From positions 124,001-188,000 of the forward strand of contig SUUE01000003.1 in the NCBI GenBank assembly GCA_015062685.1: 64,000 bases of DNA, written 5' to 3'. This stretch comes from Coriobacteriaceae bacterium. GTDB lineage: Bacteria > Actinomycetota > Coriobacteriia > Coriobacteriales > Eggerthellaceae. Position numbers and translations under genes: made by a program. Position 1 is the first letter of the stretch. Each line of letters opens with the position of its first letter. Positions 7,931 to 17,023 of the stretch are shown piece after piece. The notes beneath the pieces were generated by a model that worked only from the letters and a program-made list of their open reading frames with translations, had not been told where the DNA came from and did not search any database.

Positions 7931-9955
7931 ATGGTTTTAACCGATGAGCAGAACGAGCTCTTTTTCGATACGATGGATTCGCTGCTCTACTACGTGAACG
8001 ACAGGTTTCGCGTCGTGGAGAGCTTCACGCTGGACTTCACCAGCCCGATCGATGACGTGAAAAGCGCGCTCGTCGCCCATGAGCTTTGGGAGAACGTTGA
8101 GATAATCGACGACTTCGTGAGGGACAACCCGCATGGCCTGCCCCGGCGCTGCCTTGACCTGGCGCTCTCGTGGAAGAACGCGCTGCCGGGGTTCTACACG
8201 CTCGTGCGCTACCAGTCGGGCAGGGCCCTGCTCATGGGCGAGGCGGGCGTGTTCTCCGTGTGCGGCGTGACGTACGAGCTCGAGGGCGAGATCGGCAAGG
8301 CTCCGGCTTACGTGGAGGCCGTGCTGCTGCCCTTCGAGGACGTGATCGTGTACGACGGGTTCCTGCAGGCCTACGACATCGAGCGCGGCGCTGCGGAAAT
8401 GCAGCGCATACAGGATGATTTCGAGAACAACTGCGCCAAGGGCATCGCCGTGACCGGCGAGGATTTCGCGAAACGGGCGGAGGCTTACTTGGCGGAGAAG
8501 CGCGAGCGCGAGTTCGAGGCGCTCTTGGACGACGTTTCGCGCGACCCCGCGGAAGACGATGCGCTTCCCGCGGGCTTCCACCGTGGCGTTCTGGCCGGTC
8601 TTGCCCCCGGCGAGCGCGAGGACGTCGTACGCGAGCATATGGTGCGACTTGCGAGCGCCCTTGCGCCGGACCGCAGGGATTTCGACCGCAGGACGCGCAA
8701 GCACGAGCCCGTCAGCTCCCTCGCGGATTGCCTTATGCTCCTGACGAAGGACGAGCTCGAGTCCATCGCTCAGGTTCTGGGGATGGGCGGCCTATCGCGC
8801 TTGCGCAAGGCCGAGATGGTCTCCGAGCTCGTTGCCGAGCTCCCGATGGCCACGCTGGCCCTTGAGTCCAGGCTGCTCTTCGCCTCCGACGAGGATTACC
8901 GCCTTGCGCGCAAGGCCGCGGGCGGCGAGCGCGTGACGTTCGGCGCGGACGACCTGAGGGCCCACGCGTTCGAATGGCCGATGGAGCCCTACACGTTCAT
9001 GTTCCGCGGGAGCGACGGGTATACCGTGCTCGCCCCCGACGAGATGCTGCCCGCTTTCGCCGCTGTGGACTTCGATGCGGTGGATCGCATGCGCAGGCAG
9101 AACGCGCAGGCGCTGAGCTGCGTGGAGGCATGCGCCATGCTCTGCGGCGTCGCGTCGCTTGACGACGTGTACGACCAGTACCGCGCGCTCGTGGGCGACG
9201 TACTCGAGCGCGAGGACTTTAACGCGCTGGTCGAATCGGAGGCGATGGTCGGGCAGGCGGCCTTCGACCTGTGGACGTATGTGCCCACCGACTACGTGAT
9301 TCACTACACCCTGGGCGCTGACTACATGGCCCAGGAATACGCGCGCTCCCAGCAGAGGGCCCTCGGCGAGATGCTCAGGAACCCCGAGACCGGGGAGCTG
9401 CGCACGCCGCTGGACAGGTTTGTCGACGCGGCCCGCGCCGACCTGGCGGGCGAGCTTGAGTGGCTCGAGCAGTACAAGCGCGAGCTGGTTGAGTCCCAGA
9501 GCAACCTGCCCATGAAACCCCTCTCGCGGTCGCTGTTGGAGAACGACTTGCTGGGAGAGCTGCTGGACGATGCGAACTGCGCGCGGCTCCGAGCCTACTT
9601 CGACGCGCATGTTCCCGACGGCGAGGACGATTATTCCTTCGCGGACCGCGTGGTCGAGGAGGTCGTTCTCTCCTCGATCGAGTCGGGCAGCCTGCAGGAG
9701 ATCTTCGGCTACCTGATGGACCGGGGTTTCGATCGTCTTGACGACCAGGACGGGCGGCTGTCGCTGCTCGTGACCAACGTGTTCAACGCCATGCCTTCGT
9801 GGGAGAACAACGGATGGTCGCCGCAGGAGCTCTACGAGCAGGTGACGGGCCGCAAGATGTTCTTCAACGAAGACGGCACGGTGAAGAAGGTGGGCGCCGA
9901 CGAGCCGTGCCCGTGCGAGAGCGGTAAGAAGTACCGCGACTGCCACGGCCGATAG
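7931..9955 (+). CDS. Large SEC-C motif protein of unknown function
   Basis: A 674-residue soluble protein I cannot assign to a pathway. The last ~20 residues are a SEC-C zinc-binding motif (PCPCESGKKYRDCHG), as on SecA and many uncharacterised proteins. A helical segment near 265-300 (LTKDELESIAQVLGMGG...LRKAEMVSELV) looks like a SAP/Rho-N-type fold. No signal peptide or membrane segment is seen. A TATAAT at 7885-7890 precedes the start by 40 nt. The phosphatase gene starts 9 nt after the stop. Confidence 0.8.
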   Translation: MVLTDEQNELFFDTMDSLLYYVNDRFRVVESFTLDFTSPIDDVKSALVAHELWENVEIIDDFVRDNPHGLPRRCLDLALSWKNALPGFYTLVRYQSGRALLMGEAGVFSVCGVTYELEGEIGKAPAYVEAVLLPFEDVIVYDGFLQAYDIERGAAEMQRIQDDFENNCAKGIAVTGEDFAKRAEAYLAEKREREFEALLDDVSRDPAEDDALPAGFHRGVLAGLAPGEREDVVREHMVRLASALAPDRRDFDRRTRKHEPVSSLADCLMLLTKDELESIAQVLGMGGLSRLRKAEMVSELVAELPMATLALESRLLFASDEDYRLARKAAGGERVTFGADDLRAHAFEWPMEPYTFMFRGSDGYTVLAPDEMLPAFAAVDFDAVDRMRRQNAQALSCVEACAMLCGVASLDDVYDQYRALVGDVLEREDFNALVESEAMVGQAAFDLWTYVPTDYVIHYTLGADYMAQEYARSQQRALGEMLRNPETGELRTPLDRFVDAARADLAGELEWLEQYKRELVESQSNLPMKPLSRSLLENDLLGELLDDANCARLRAYFDAHVPDGEDDYSFADRVVEEVVLSSIESGSLQEIFGYLMDRGFDRLDDQDGRLSLLVTNVFNAMPSWENNGWSPQELYEQVTGRKMFFNEDGTVKKVGADEPCPCESGKKYRDCHGR

Positions 9956-9964
9956 GGGGGGCGC

Positions 9965-10426
9965 ATGATGGCTGACCGTATTCGCGTTCTGTTCGTTTGC
10001 CATGGCAACATCTGCCGGTCGACGATGGCCCAGTGCGTGATGCAGTGGCTCGTCGACGGCCGCGACATGGGCGACCGGTTCACGATCGACTCCGCGGCCA
10101 CCACCAACGAGGAAATAGGGATGCCGATCTACCCGCCGGCGCGCGACAAGCTGAAGGCGGAGGGCGTGCCTATCGTGCCGCACCGTGCGCGGCGCATCCA
10201 GGCGGGCGAGGATGCTGGATGGGATTACATCGTGTGCATGGACGAGGAGAACATGCGCCACCTGAAGCGCATCCTGGGGCCCGAGAACATGGGCAAGGTG
10301 CGCAAGCTGTTGTCGTACGTGGGGGAGACGGGCGACGTTGCCGACCCGTGGTATACGGGCAATTTCGACGTGACCTTCGACGACGTGCTGCGCGGTTGCG
10401 AGGCCCTGCTCGGCGAGATCGCGTAG
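9965..10426 (+). CDS. Low-molecular-weight protein-tyrosine phosphatase
   Basis: Cytoplasmic phosphatase of the arsenate-reductase-like LMW-PTP fold. The P-loop is at the N-terminus (FVCHGNICRST, the CX5R motif), and the general-acid loop is DPWYTGNFD near residue 122. Length 153 is usual. Two adjacent ATG codons (9965, 9968) follow a GGGGGG stretch. Partner unknown; in other bacteria such enzymes often act with polysaccharide tyrosine kinases, but none is in the window. Confidence 0.93.
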   Translation: MMADRIRVLFVCHGNICRSTMAQCVMQWLVDGRDMGDRFTIDSAATTNEEIGMPIYPPARDKLKAEGVPIVPHRARRIQAGEDAGWDYIVCMDEENMRHLKRILGPENMGKVRKLLSYVGETGDVADPWYTGNFDVTFDDVLRGCEALLGEIA

Positions 10427-10481
10427 CGTGCGGCAGGGCGCCCAATTTTGTGGAGGGGCGGTGTTGAGCGGGGGTTTCGTA

Positions 10482-10510
10482 TTGCCTTAAGCGTCAATGG
10501 CCTGTAATAT
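10482..10510 (+). promoter_or_regulatory. Promoter of the initiator tRNA
   Basis: TTGCCT (10482-10487), a 17-nt spacer and TAATAT (10505-10510), ending 53 nt before the tRNA. Confidence 0.5.
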
Positions 10511-10563
10511 ACCTTTTCGCTGCTAAGCGAGCCGCCGGTTCGCAGGGCGGCAACCCAACATAG

Positions 10564-10640
<77 letters not shown>

Positions 10641-11006
10641 CAATTACCTGGTCAGGAGCTTATAGCTTCTGACCAGTTTGTTTTATCCAGCTCCTATGGG
10701 GTCAATTTGGGGTCAACTACTTAAATCAGGTCATATCGAGCTAAATTTATTGGCATTCTCATAAAATCATCAAAGCATTGCCCTTTCGGGCTAACTCACT
10801 GCGGAACGCCGTCAACCACCCACACAATTATTCGCACAAATCCGTCTTGCGGATTGGTGGAATGAACGCGCCTTTGAAATGACTGATGTGCGGCACTTTG
10901 TGAAGGGAAGTTGACCGCGATCCTCCGCGAGTTGGGCGGCAGTTATGCCGAATCAAGCAGCCGCTTGGTTCGGCGGTTGCGAACCCGATGAGCAAGGAGG
11001 AACCCC
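10641..11006. other. Non-coding left end of the integrative element
   Basis: It holds a hairpin at 10650-10674 (arms GGTCAGGAGCT and AGCTTCTGACC, one mismatch, followed by a T-rich stretch) that should terminate the tRNA transcript. Two GGGGTCAA repeats lie at 10698-10705 and 10709-10716, 11 nt apart. I see no convincing gene. Confidence 0.7.
10698..10716. repeat. Left integrase arm-type repeats (2 x GGGGTCAA)
   Basis: Two direct copies with an 11-nt period (10698, 10709), matched by four copies at the right end (20091, 20102, 20118, 20129). Placement just inside both att sites suits accessory integrase or excisionase binding. Confidence 0.6.
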
Positions 11007-11501
11007 ATGAGCTACTTCGACCAATGCACCAGTTTGGACGAGCTGAAAGCCGCTTATAAGAAACTCGCCTTGAAGCATCATCCCGACATGGGCGGGGATG
11101 TGCGCACAATGCAGGAAGTCAACGCCGAGTATGACAAGGTTTTCGCCGTCTTGAAGGAGTTGCAGAACTTCGAGGCCGGGAGGTCGGAGAGCAAGACCCA
11201 TGAAACAACGGAAACACCCGAAGAGTTCCGTGCCGTGGTTGACGCGCTCTTGAAGTTGGAGGGAATCGAGGTTGAGCTGTGCGGAAGCTGGCTTTGGATT
11301 GGCGGGGACACCTACTCACACCGCGAAGCGCTTAAAGATGCCGGTTGCCTTTGGAGCCGCAGCAAGAAGCGCTGGTACTGGCGGCACGCCGAGGACGATT
11401 GCAAGTGGAGCAGGGGAACCGCGACCATGAGCCAGATTCGCGGCAAGTACGGTAGCGAGTGGCTGCGCAAAGCGAACGAGCGCGAAGCACTACCGGCCTA
11501 A
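11007..11501 (+). CDS. J-domain (DnaJ-like) protein of the mobile element
   Basis: A 164-residue protein with a short N-terminal J domain: helix II residues, then the HPD motif at 25-27 (KHHPDMGGD) that stimulates DnaK ATPase. The C-terminal ~85 residues contain LWIGGDTYSHREALKD and W/R-rich KKRWYWRH, a region seen with J domains in mobile-element proteins and of unknown role. AAGGAGG precedes ATG 11007. It may recruit the host Hsp70 for replication or transfer functions; that is inference. It is followed by a terminator at 11512. Confidence 0.85.
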   Translation: MSYFDQCTSLDELKAAYKKLALKHHPDMGGDVRTMQEVNAEYDKVFAVLKELQNFEAGRSESKTHETTETPEEFRAVVDALLKLEGIEVELCGSWLWIGGDTYSHREALKDAGCLWSRSKKRWYWRHAEDDCKWSRGTATMSQIRGKYGSEWLRKANEREALPA

Positions 11502-11511
11502 CTCCGGCGTT

Positions 11512-11545
11512 GGGGCGCATTGGGCTTAACGATGCGCCCCATTTT
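11512..11545 (+). terminator. Intrinsic terminator after the J-domain gene
   Basis: GGGGCGCAT (11512-11520) and ATGCGCCCC (11532-11540) form a 9-bp stem with an 11-nt loop, followed by ATTTT. Confidence 0.75.
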
Positions 11546-11594
11546 GCTGCATGGGTTTTGCCTGTCTAAACGCTTCTATGCCATAATTATTCAC

Positions 11595-11695
11595 GACCAA
11601 CCAGTTGAATATTTGTCTTGGCTTTCCGAAGCAATCGGGTGTGAGAGCACCTGCTTGTTGATTGCTTCGTTTGCCGAAGAACCAACTGGTTGGTC
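11595..11695. other. Nested three-stem structure in the element (ncRNA or single-strand origin candidate)
   Basis: An outer 13-bp stem (11595-11607 with 11683-11695) encloses a 10-bp stem (11627-11636 with 11660-11669), which encloses a short GGTG...CACC stem (11638-11651). All arms are exact. It lies in the 261-nt gap ahead of the lipoprotein gene, and no ORF fits it. Confidence 0.55.
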
Positions 11696-11762
11696 ACCAT
11701 AACGCGGGTGCTCTCTGTCTGGCGTCATTGGGCACCCTAAACCGAAAACGCGGAGGTGCTTT

Positions 11763-12878
11763 ATGACCAAGCCAGATTCGAGATTGTTTTCCAGTATTCC
11801 GATTGCGATGGCGCTTGCAATAGCCGCTGCTTCGTTCGTCATTGTAAGCATGGGGCTGTCTGGCTGTTCGGGCAGTTCGCTTGATTGGAAATCGGCATTC
11901 GAAAAAAGCGATGCGTTCCAAAGCGTCCTTCCTGCCAGCGACCACGTCAAAGAATCCTCCTACAAAGTGACTGATTTCAGAACCGAGGTCAGCAAATCCA
12001 ACAACAACCCCGACAGGCAAGCTTGCACTTTCGGCGCAACCATCGAAAACGATTATTTCGTAATGGAGGTTAACGGCACGGGTGAGGAAATTTCAAAAGA
12101 CGGGGACATGAAGTTTGAAGTTGTCCAACGGCAATACTGCAAGGCAAAAGCCCCCATCGACGTTCTCGAAGATTCCGAATGGTATCTGGACGGCCTGGAT
12201 TTTACGCTTAACGACGATGGAACCGGCTGCTCGGCTGCCGTTAACAAAGATATTGATACTTGGTTCGGCACCGTTCATGCGGAAGGAACGATAGAGGCCG
12301 AATTAGATAACGCCTCGAACAGCAATCCGGCGAAACAGCCGCGATGGTCAGAGACGAGCAACGTAAAACTATCTTTGAAAAAACTTTCCGATAAGGCGCT
12401 TGGGGAATACAAGTTTTCTCACAGTGACCCTGATGCAAATAATGGGCCGGATGGCATCGTTAAGCAATTCCACCTGAAAGAGTCGAACGCTGGGAATCTG
12501 AGCATCGAATTCGACCAGCCGGAATTCGACTACACAGAGATTTCCAAGGTTATCGTCGGCACTCCTAAGCAATGGAATTCGCCCAGTAGGCAAGCAGCGC
12601 TCGAAGAGGAAAGCGAATCTGATTTCGTTGCAAGCGCCGATGGCGGCTTTCAGTACAGCACTTGGCTGTCCGAAACTTACCCATGCTCGCAAAACGCTGA
12701 TTTCGAGATGGAAGACAGAATTACAATCTATTTCGATTCCCACGCAGAGGGCGAGATGCGAATTGATGGGTCGTTCCTGGCTCGTCGCCTTAAGACCCTG
12801 AACGAGCATGACGAGTATCGTATCCAGAATGCGGATAAGAAGAACATTTTGTTGCTGAACGGCATCTACTCGAAATAG
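11763..12878 (+). CDS. Predicted lipoprotein, unknown function (element cargo)
   Basis: A 371-residue protein with a hydrophobic signal (IAMALAIAAASFVIVSMGLSGC) whose lipobox Cys is near residue 36, so it is probably attached to the outer face of the membrane. The mature part is polar, rich in Asp, Glu and Ser, and has no domain I recognise. GGAGGTGCTTT precedes the ATG. It is more AT-rich than its downstream neighbour (30 nt away). The two may be co-expressed surface proteins. Confidence 0.75.
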   Translation: MTKPDSRLFSSIPIAMALAIAAASFVIVSMGLSGCSGSSLDWKSAFEKSDAFQSVLPASDHVKESSYKVTDFRTEVSKSNNNPDRQACTFGATIENDYFVMEVNGTGEEISKDGDMKFEVVQRQYCKAKAPIDVLEDSEWYLDGLDFTLNDDGTGCSAAVNKDIDTWFGTVHAEGTIEAELDNASNSNPAKQPRWSETSNVKLSLKKLSDKALGEYKFSHSDPDANNGPDGIVKQFHLKESNAGNLSIEFDQPEFDYTEISKVIVGTPKQWNSPSRQAALEEESESDFVASADGGFQYSTWLSETYPCSQNADFEMEDRITIYFDSHAEGEMRIDGSFLARRLKTLNEHDEYRIQNADKKNILLLNGIYSK

Positions 12879-12908
12879 CTTGAATCGTGACTAGGGAGTG
12901 AACCCGGC

Positions 12909-14744
12909 ATGGAACAAAAGAACAGCAACGTCAAAGCTATCGCCATCGTGCTTGCCGCCGTTGCGTTGGTTGCTGTTACTGTGGTAGCGCTCGTTGTAAG
13001 TGGGACGCTGGGGAAGAGTGGGTCTGGTGGGTCGGACAATGTTGTCATAAACAACGACGTGGTCGTGTACGAGGAAGGGCAATCGCCGTTTGAAATCGTC
13101 AAGTGCGAGAGCGATTCCGTCACGGTCACGTCGATGGACGGCTTGCGGGAGGGCGCGATACTCGCCGCCGGCGTGACGGACAAGACGCCCTACGGGATGC
13201 TGAGGCGGCTCGGCGCGGTCGAGGAAACGTCGGGCGGCTACAGGTTCGCGACCACCCAGGCCGCGCTCACCGAGGCCATCGACAAGTGCGACGTGAGCTA
13301 CACCATCTCCATCACCGAGGGCGGCGAGTACGAGGTCAAGGACGCCCGGACGGGTGCGGTCTCGCCGCTCGTGCAGCAGGCGTTCGCGGACGAGGGGCTG
13401 GGCAACCTGTTCTCGTGGGAGGAAGGTCCCGCCAGCGTCCACGCCGGGGACGTGATAGAGGCGTCGCTCAAAATCGATTACGGCACCATCGAGATGCGCG
13501 TGGTGAACCACTTCAACGCGGGAGCAGACCTCGACCTGGGGCGGCTCATCAGCCCGGATGACAAGTCGAAGAGCTGGCCGCTGTTCTCGAAGACCCTGCG
13601 CCCGTTCACCTTCACCGTGGGGCCTGTCCCGATCGTGTTCACGAACAGCATCAGCGCCGAGTTGACGGTCGGGGGCAGCGTGAGCGTCGGCGCTCTCGTC
13701 GCCGAGGCCACCATCGACAAGTCGTTCGGCTTCGAGTACACGAGCGCCGGGGGCCTAAGGCCGGTCAACGAGGACAACTCCGTTGCGCCGGAGCTGTCGT
13801 TCATGCAGGAGGACTACGCGCCGAGCATCACGGCGGAGGCGGACGCGGGCATCGACACGCACTTCACGAGCCTGTTGTACGGCTGCGCAGGCCCCGACTT
13901 CTCCGTGGGGTTGGAAAGCGCGACCCAGGCCAAGCTGCAGAAGCTCATAGAGGGTGAGGACGCGAGCGGCGCGATACACGTCCCCGGCCTCGACTGGGAC
14001 TTGAAGGGGACGCTCAGCGAGAAGGTGACCGTGCCGATTCGGGGGACGTTCCACATGCAGACGCCTTTCAACGTGTTCGACGGCGGGGAAATCGACGTCG
14101 AGGTGTTCACCACGGGCGACAGCATCACGCTCGTCGACATAGAGAAGGAGTTCGGCGAGTTCGGCCGTGCCAGCTCGACGGTCAACGACGCGGCGGGCAG
14201 CTACACGACCAAATGGGCGCATACCAACATGATTACCTATCCCGAGTACACCTTCGACCTGCCCTTCGGGTGGTCGGTTGCGTCCGACGATATCAGCCAG
14301 AGCAGCGAGCTTATAACCGTGCAGAACGGAAGCGGCCTCACCGCGAACTTCGCCCACCTGCGCAACACCGGGGGCGCAGGCGGTGTCATGATGAGCGCCA
14401 AGTTCGAGCGGGTGGCCGATTCCAGCTTCGAGCCGACGATGATTCAATCTACCGATTACTCGTCGCTCGGCGAGTTCGCCGTGATGAAGGTGACTCTTTC
14501 CGACCCGATGCGAAAGGACGTGGGAGATGACTTCCTCGCAGATGCGGGCGAGAATATCGTCTACGCGGTCGCGCCGGTGTCGATGGAGGGCGAGCAGTAC
14601 ATCAGCGGGATGCTCGACGCGGGGCTTGCGTTCAACTACGGCGGCTCCATAGCCTTCTACTGCGCAGCGCCGGAGGGCGGTTTCTCCAAGCAGGACGAGG
14701 CGGCTGTGGTGTCGATGCTTTCGAGCTTTAGAGTTGCCGGGTAG
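12909..14744 (+). CDS. Membrane-anchored surface protein, unknown function
   Basis: A 611-residue protein with one N-terminal membrane segment (about 10-32: AIAIVLAAVALVAVTVVALVV), a Gly/Ser linker (GKSGSGGSD) and a long extracytoplasmic part rich in beta-type stretches. I recognise no catalytic motif. Base composition is clearly GC-richer than the lipoprotein gene before it, which suggests a separate origin. It ends at a bidirectional terminator facing the rep gene. Confidence 0.72.
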   Translation: MEQKNSNVKAIAIVLAAVALVAVTVVALVVSGTLGKSGSGGSDNVVINNDVVVYEEGQSPFEIVKCESDSVTVTSMDGLREGAILAAGVTDKTPYGMLRRLGAVEETSGGYRFATTQAALTEAIDKCDVSYTISITEGGEYEVKDARTGAVSPLVQQAFADEGLGNLFSWEEGPASVHAGDVIEASLKIDYGTIEMRVVNHFNAGADLDLGRLISPDDKSKSWPLFSKTLRPFTFTVGPVPIVFTNSISAELTVGGSVSVGALVAEATIDKSFGFEYTSAGGLRPVNEDNSVAPELSFMQEDYAPSITAEADAGIDTHFTSLLYGCAGPDFSVGLESATQAKLQKLIEGEDASGAIHVPGLDWDLKGTLSEKVTVPIRGTFHMQTPFNVFDGGEIDVEVFTTGDSITLVDIEKEFGEFGRASSTVNDAAGSYTTKWAHTNMITYPEYTFDLPFGWSVASDDISQSSELITVQNGSGLTANFAHLRNTGGAGGVMMSAKFERVADSSFEPTMIQSTDYSSLGEFAVMKVTLSDPMRKDVGDDFLADAGENIVYAVAPVSMEGEQYISGMLDAGLAFNYGGSIAFYCAAPEGGFSKQDEAAVVSMLSSFRVAG

Positions 14745-14765
14745 CGGCTCTTGCGAGAAATGGTA

Positions 14766-14807
14766 AAACCCGGTGGCGACTTGCGCGAGCAGATCGTCAC
14801 CGGGTTT
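14766..14807. terminator. Bidirectional terminator between surface protein and rep
   Basis: AAACCCGGTGGCGA (14766-14779) pairs with TCGTCACCGGGTTT (14794-14807) with one mismatch. There are T residues on the right and A residues on the left, so it can serve both convergent genes. Confidence 0.75.
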
Positions 14808-14809
14808 TC

Positions 14810-15406
14810 TTATGCTGTTTGGTTTTTGCTTCTGTTCCGCTCGCGTTCGTGCCTGACTCTCTTGCTTGTTAGATAACGCGAAATGCAAAAAGCGTATTCA
14901 ATTAGCACGCAGAAGAACCCGGTTTCCCTATGGTCGCGCGAATACTCCATCAGCTCTGAATATTCGGTTATGCCGTTCTCTTTGCAGAAATCGATAATTT
15001 GACCAACTGTTTCGTATTTCGAATGCTTTGAAGGCTGCATGAGTTCTTCGAGGTTTGCGCCCCCGAACGTAAGCATGTCCGATTTATCATATTGGGCTTT
15101 ATCGGGGTTGGTTTCATGCGTCATGTATTTGCAGTAAGCGTTAGCGTCGTAAATCCGTTCAAGTGAGCCGGTGACGTTAAGGCCGTCGATGACTCTCTTG
15201 ATACAGGATTCTGTAGTCGGGCCAGGGTAAATCACCAGCACGTGATAATGCGGTTTTAGCGGTCTTCCACCTTTGTCGGTATCGCTGTCGTGCAACGGCG
15301 ATACGACGATTGGAAGATGCAGGGCTTCAAGCTGGTCTTTCCAATCTTCGGGAAGCGATTCGGGATAGATGATAAATCCCCATGTCCGGCTCTTTACGGT
15401 GTTCAC
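14810..15406 (-). CDS. Rolling-circle replication initiator (Rep_2-like HUH endonuclease)
   Basis: HUH-type nicking enzyme that would start rolling-circle replication of the excised circle. The start is GTG 15406, with AAGGAGG 7 nt upstream. The metal-binding HUH motif is at 53-55 (KPHYHVLV), after the conserved SPLHDSD block near 36-42. The catalytic tyrosine region is DANAYCKYMTHE, with Y91 or Y94 as nucleophile. Length 198 suits small Rep_2 proteins of Gram-positive plasmids. Two strong hairpins lie directly upstream (15438-15522). The same protein could double as a transfer relaxase. Confidence 0.88.
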   Translation of the reverse strand: MNTVKSRTWGFIIYPESLPEDWKDQLEALHLPIVVSPLHDSDTDKGGRPLKPHYHVLVIYPGPTTESCIKRVIDGLNVTGSLERIYDANAYCKYMTHETNPDKAQYDKSDMLTFGGANLEELMQPSKHSKYETVGQIIDFCKENGITEYSELMEYSRDHRETGFFCVLIEYAFCISRYLTSKRVRHERERNRSKNQTA

Positions 15407-15437
15407 TTCGTAACCTCCTTTCCTGATTCACGATTCA

Positions 15438-15522
15438 CGAATCGCATGGGTCGTAGTCCGCCATGCGATTCGAGCCGACAGCCCCGCCCGCCCTTCGCTG
15501 CGCGAAGCGGGCGGGGCTGTCG
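15438..15522. other. Two strong hairpins upstream of rep (replication origin candidate)
   Basis: Hairpin 1: exact 12-bp arms 15438-15449 and 15461-15472 (CGAATCGCATGG). Hairpin 2: 15476-15522, exact outer arms CGACAGCCCCGCCCG plus an inner CTTCGC/GCGAAG stem, with a 2-nt bulge and TGC loop. Neither has a T-run. The position between ftsK-like and rep suits a double-strand origin or transfer site. Confidence 0.5.
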
Positions 15523-15528
15523 ACCTCT

Positions 15529-16371
15529 TTAGAATGCGTAGTCTTCGCTTGACGGATTCAAGAACGTCAACTCACGTTTGTAATGCGCTGTTTCGCGTGC
15601 GATTTGCTCGGCTACGTCCAGCGGCGTTCTGATGCCTCGGCACTTGATGAAATGGTTTCCCGTGCTCGAGTCGTTAGTCATGGCGTACATGATGCCCGGC
15701 ACGTCGGGAAGCAGCTCGCAAGGGGCGCTCTCGCTGCGATCCCCGACTAAGAATTTTGTAGCTTCGATTGAGCCGGTCCGAAGGCCCAGTCTTATGTCAA
15801 CCAGCAGATTGCGAAGGCTCGTGTCAATGACTTTTGCGCTTAGGTTTTGTCCAGCGACAAAGAGAGATATTCCTACAGCTCGGCCAAGCTGTCCCAGTTG
15901 GCACGCCATGCGCAATCGTTCAGATAGCATGGTTTTCGTAATCGCGGGGTCTTCCGGCGCAAAGAAGGAATTCGCCTCGTCAATCCACACGTCCAACTGG
16001 TAGTATTCTTCGCCATCGTGGGGCGTCAGCTCTTTCTTGCCTAGTCGTTTCAGCTCATAGAGCCGTCTTCTCATTTCGCCCACGCAACTAGCTAGAACGT
16101 CGTTGTACGCGTGCTGCTGGTCAAAGATATGAATCCTGTCTGATAGCTCGACGAAGCTAACGTATTTGTCATCAAACACGATTTGTTCTCTGTACGACAA
16201 TTGGGATAACTCGCAAATTGCCGTGCGTAGGATTTCGGACTTGCCCGCCCCGCTCGCGCCCTGCATCATGCCTCGCCATGTCTTTCCCGGTGAGGCGTCG
16301 ATTGTAATGGGGTGGCCGATTACCGTGTTGGCAATATGGATGCTGCGTCTACCGCTTCCCATCGCGCTCAC
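15529..16371 (-). CDS. FtsK/TraSA-like DNA translocase motor domain
   Basis: ATPase expected to move double-stranded element DNA between cells or mycelia-like contacts, as TraSA does in AICEs. The Walker A is GASGAGKSE (about 38-46). A Walker B-like strand is DVWIDEAN, followed by a VAGQNL sensor segment. At 280 residues it is only the motor part, without the usual N-terminal membrane domain; that part is probably the gene just upstream, overlapping by 23 nt. The frame opens at GTG 16371; ATG 16362 with AGGTGA upstream is an equally good start. Confidence 0.82.
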   Translation of the reverse strand: MSAMGSGRRSIHIANTVIGHPITIDASPGKTWRGMMQGASGAGKSEILRTAICELSQLSYREQIVFDDKYVSFVELSDRIHIFDQQHAYNDVLASCVGEMRRRLYELKRLGKKELTPHDGEEYYQLDVWIDEANSFFAPEDPAITKTMLSERLRMACQLGQLGRAVGISLFVAGQNLSAKVIDTSLRNLLVDIRLGLRTGSIEATKFLVGDRSESAPCELLPDVPGIMYAMTNDSSTGNHFIKCRGIRTPLDVAEQIARETAHYKRELTFLNPSSEDYAF

Positions 16372-17023
16372 CTGCTCTCGCCCAAATTTCTTCTGGGCTA
16401 TCCATCATGAGGGTCAATCGGAATCTGTATTTGCATCCGCGCTTTTCGCTCCTGTTCTCCCAAAACATGAATGTGTCAGCGCACGCGAAGCATGCGGCCA
16501 CTTTAGCCATGACCGGCTCTAGCTCCTTTTGCGTGGCGTAGCCGGGTATTCGACAATCGAAGTCTACGTAGTACTGATTGCCGAATTCCGGATTTTTTAC
16601 TCTCACCCGAAACTGCCGCTTTGAGAATCCGGCGGGGAACACAGACTGATTAAAAAGAAAGCGGATGAAATCTCGCTTGACAGTGGCCGTTCCAAGGTTG
16701 CCTGCGCGTTTCCTTACGGCATCGATTGTGATTCCCGATAACCCTGCTGCTGTAAGTATCAACCCGAGCGGCAGATATGGTTCGATTTGCTGGGCTATCA
16801 TTTCCGGCATCTCTATGGCATCGATGCTGAGAAGCGCTGCTAACACTGAAATGCACACTCCGATGCCAAATACAATCGAGGCTAGAATCTCGAATATCGT
16901 GTAATCCCAAATCGAGTACGTTTTGTAGAGTTCTTCAAGCGTTGGCGGGGCGTCTTTCCTGTCCAGGGTCGGGGGGTGATGGCCCCCCGACCCTTGCTGC
17001 CCCCAAATAAGAGGCTCGCTCAT
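16349..17023 (-). CDS. Membrane protein, probable anchor partner of the FtsK-like motor
   Basis: A 224-residue protein with two membrane segments (about 43-68 and 80-100), then a soluble ~120-residue domain (KRDFIRFLFNQSVF..., YYVDFDCRIPGYATQ). This order matches the N-terminal half of FtsK/TraSA-type translocases, and the motor half follows in another frame with a 23-nt overlap. I infer a two-subunit or frameshift-joined translocase. No domain is recognised with certainty. The start overlaps the previous stop (TAATG). Confidence 0.7.
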   Translation of the reverse strand: MSEPLIWGQQGSGGHHPPTLDRKDAPPTLEELYKTYSIWDYTIFEILASIVFGIGVCISVLAALLSIDAIEMPEMIAQQIEPYLPLGLILTAAGLSGITIDAVRKRAGNLGTATVKRDFIRFLFNQSVFPAGFSKRQFRVRVKNPEFGNQYYVDFDCRIPGYATQKELEPVMAKVAACFACADTFMFWENRSEKRGCKYRFRLTLMMDSPEEIWARAGERDGKR

